From NCBI GenBank assembly GCA_011317545.1, contig WUJK01000009.1, positions 682,001 to 746,000 of the forward strand: DNA of 64,000 nucleotides, written 5' to 3'. The notes under the pieces are model-generated. The model ran no database searches and was not told the DNA's origin. It was given only the letters and a program-made list of their open reading frames with translations. Position 1 is the first letter of the stretch, and every line of letters starts with the position of its first letter. Positions 63,715-64,000 of the stretch are shown here, piece by piece. The DNA is from Coniella vitis (lineage: Eukaryota; Ascomycota; Sordariomycetes; Diaporthales; Schizoparmaceae). Both the position numbers and the translations under genes were made by a program.

Positions 63715-64000
63715 TCACACAGCATCAGCTACATGGGCTGATGCACCGCCCTTCCGTCGTCCAAGCCGGGAAACATCAATCTCGGTCGTGGTTCCAAACT
63801 CATACTTGTTGAAGGGATTGACTTGGCCCCTCACATAGGGATCGTCGTAATGCTCGTCTTTCTTGTGGTTCAGCCGTGACACGGAATCACTGTGCTCCAG
63901 CTCAATGCCGTCGTCTTCGACCAGCGAATTTGTTCTTTCCGTGCCCATGTCGTGGCGATCCTCCAGGGTGACTTTGACCTCGCGTGTAATCAAGATGTGG
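63715..64000 (-). CDS. C-terminal fragment of an unidentified protein, running off the right edge
   Basis: The frame is open from the window edge to a stop at 63715, giving at least 95 residues. An internal Met at 63993 is probably not the start, because the frame continues past it to the edge. The visible part is hydrophilic and charged. Near its end it contains DDPYVRGQVNPFNKYEF and TTTEIDVSRLGRRKGG, and it has no membrane segment. It looks like the cytosolic tail of a larger protein. I do not recognise the family. ASA1 is convergent with it, 210 bp away. Confidence 0.6.
   Translation of the reverse strand, partial: HILITREVKVTLEDRHDMGTERTNSLVEDDGIELEHSDSVSRLNHKKDEHYDDPYVRGQVNPFNKYEFGTTTEIDVSRLGRRKGGASAHVADAV

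Overview
This 64-kb window is nuclear DNA of a filamentous ascomycete (Pezizomycotina). The evidence is short GT-AG introns (about 65-310 bp) with CTAAC-type branch points, GC-rich coding DNA, two Zn2Cys6 transcription factors, three fungal MFS transporters, and fungal housekeeping genes (ERG8, DBP7, ASA1, a TTC1-type TPR protein). Hypocreales or another Sordariomycete order would fit, but nothing seen here settles the order. I resolved 20 complete protein genes and one partial gene. Multi-exon models were built by hand and checked for reading-frame continuity across every junction.

Layout. 0-16 kb: an aldehyde dehydrogenase; an uncharacterised Ser-rich protein with a Cys/basic N-terminus behind a long leader; phosphomevalonate kinase ERG8 (minus); a 1167-aa mitochondrial-type PPR protein; and a hexose-transporter-like MFS protein (minus). 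16-31 kb is gene-poor. It holds the DEAD-box helicase DBP7 (minus), a possibly decayed or unmodelled locus at about 22.8-23.9 kb, a small hydrophilic protein, and a secreted pectin methylesterase. 31-43 kb is an accessory stretch: a large N-glycosylated membrane protein, a secreted carboxylesterase, a Zn2Cys6 regulator and a DHA2-type MFS exporter. The last three are adjacent and look like an inducible esterase/regulator/transporter module. 43-54 kb: a zinc-finger/helical protein, a single-pass membrane protein, a sugar-porter-type MFS divergent from a cytosolic-type sulfatase, a TTC1-like co-chaperone, and a HAD phosphatase with a polyglutamine insert. 55-64 kb: a 1006-aa Zn2Cys6 factor, a 3.8-kb gap with a 56-nt poly(A) tract, ASA1, and the C-terminal end of an unidentified gene running off the right edge.

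The most striking non-coding signal is a 9-mer, TACTATGTA/TACATAGTA. I counted 20 copies by eye, every one outside coding sequence, against about 0.5 expected by chance in a window this size. The two most plausible functional neighbourhoods are esterase-regulator-exporter (35.9-42.6 kb) and sugar porter-sulfatase (47.0-51.9 kb). No RNA genes, CRISPR arrays, intact transposons or AT-rich RIP blocks were found.
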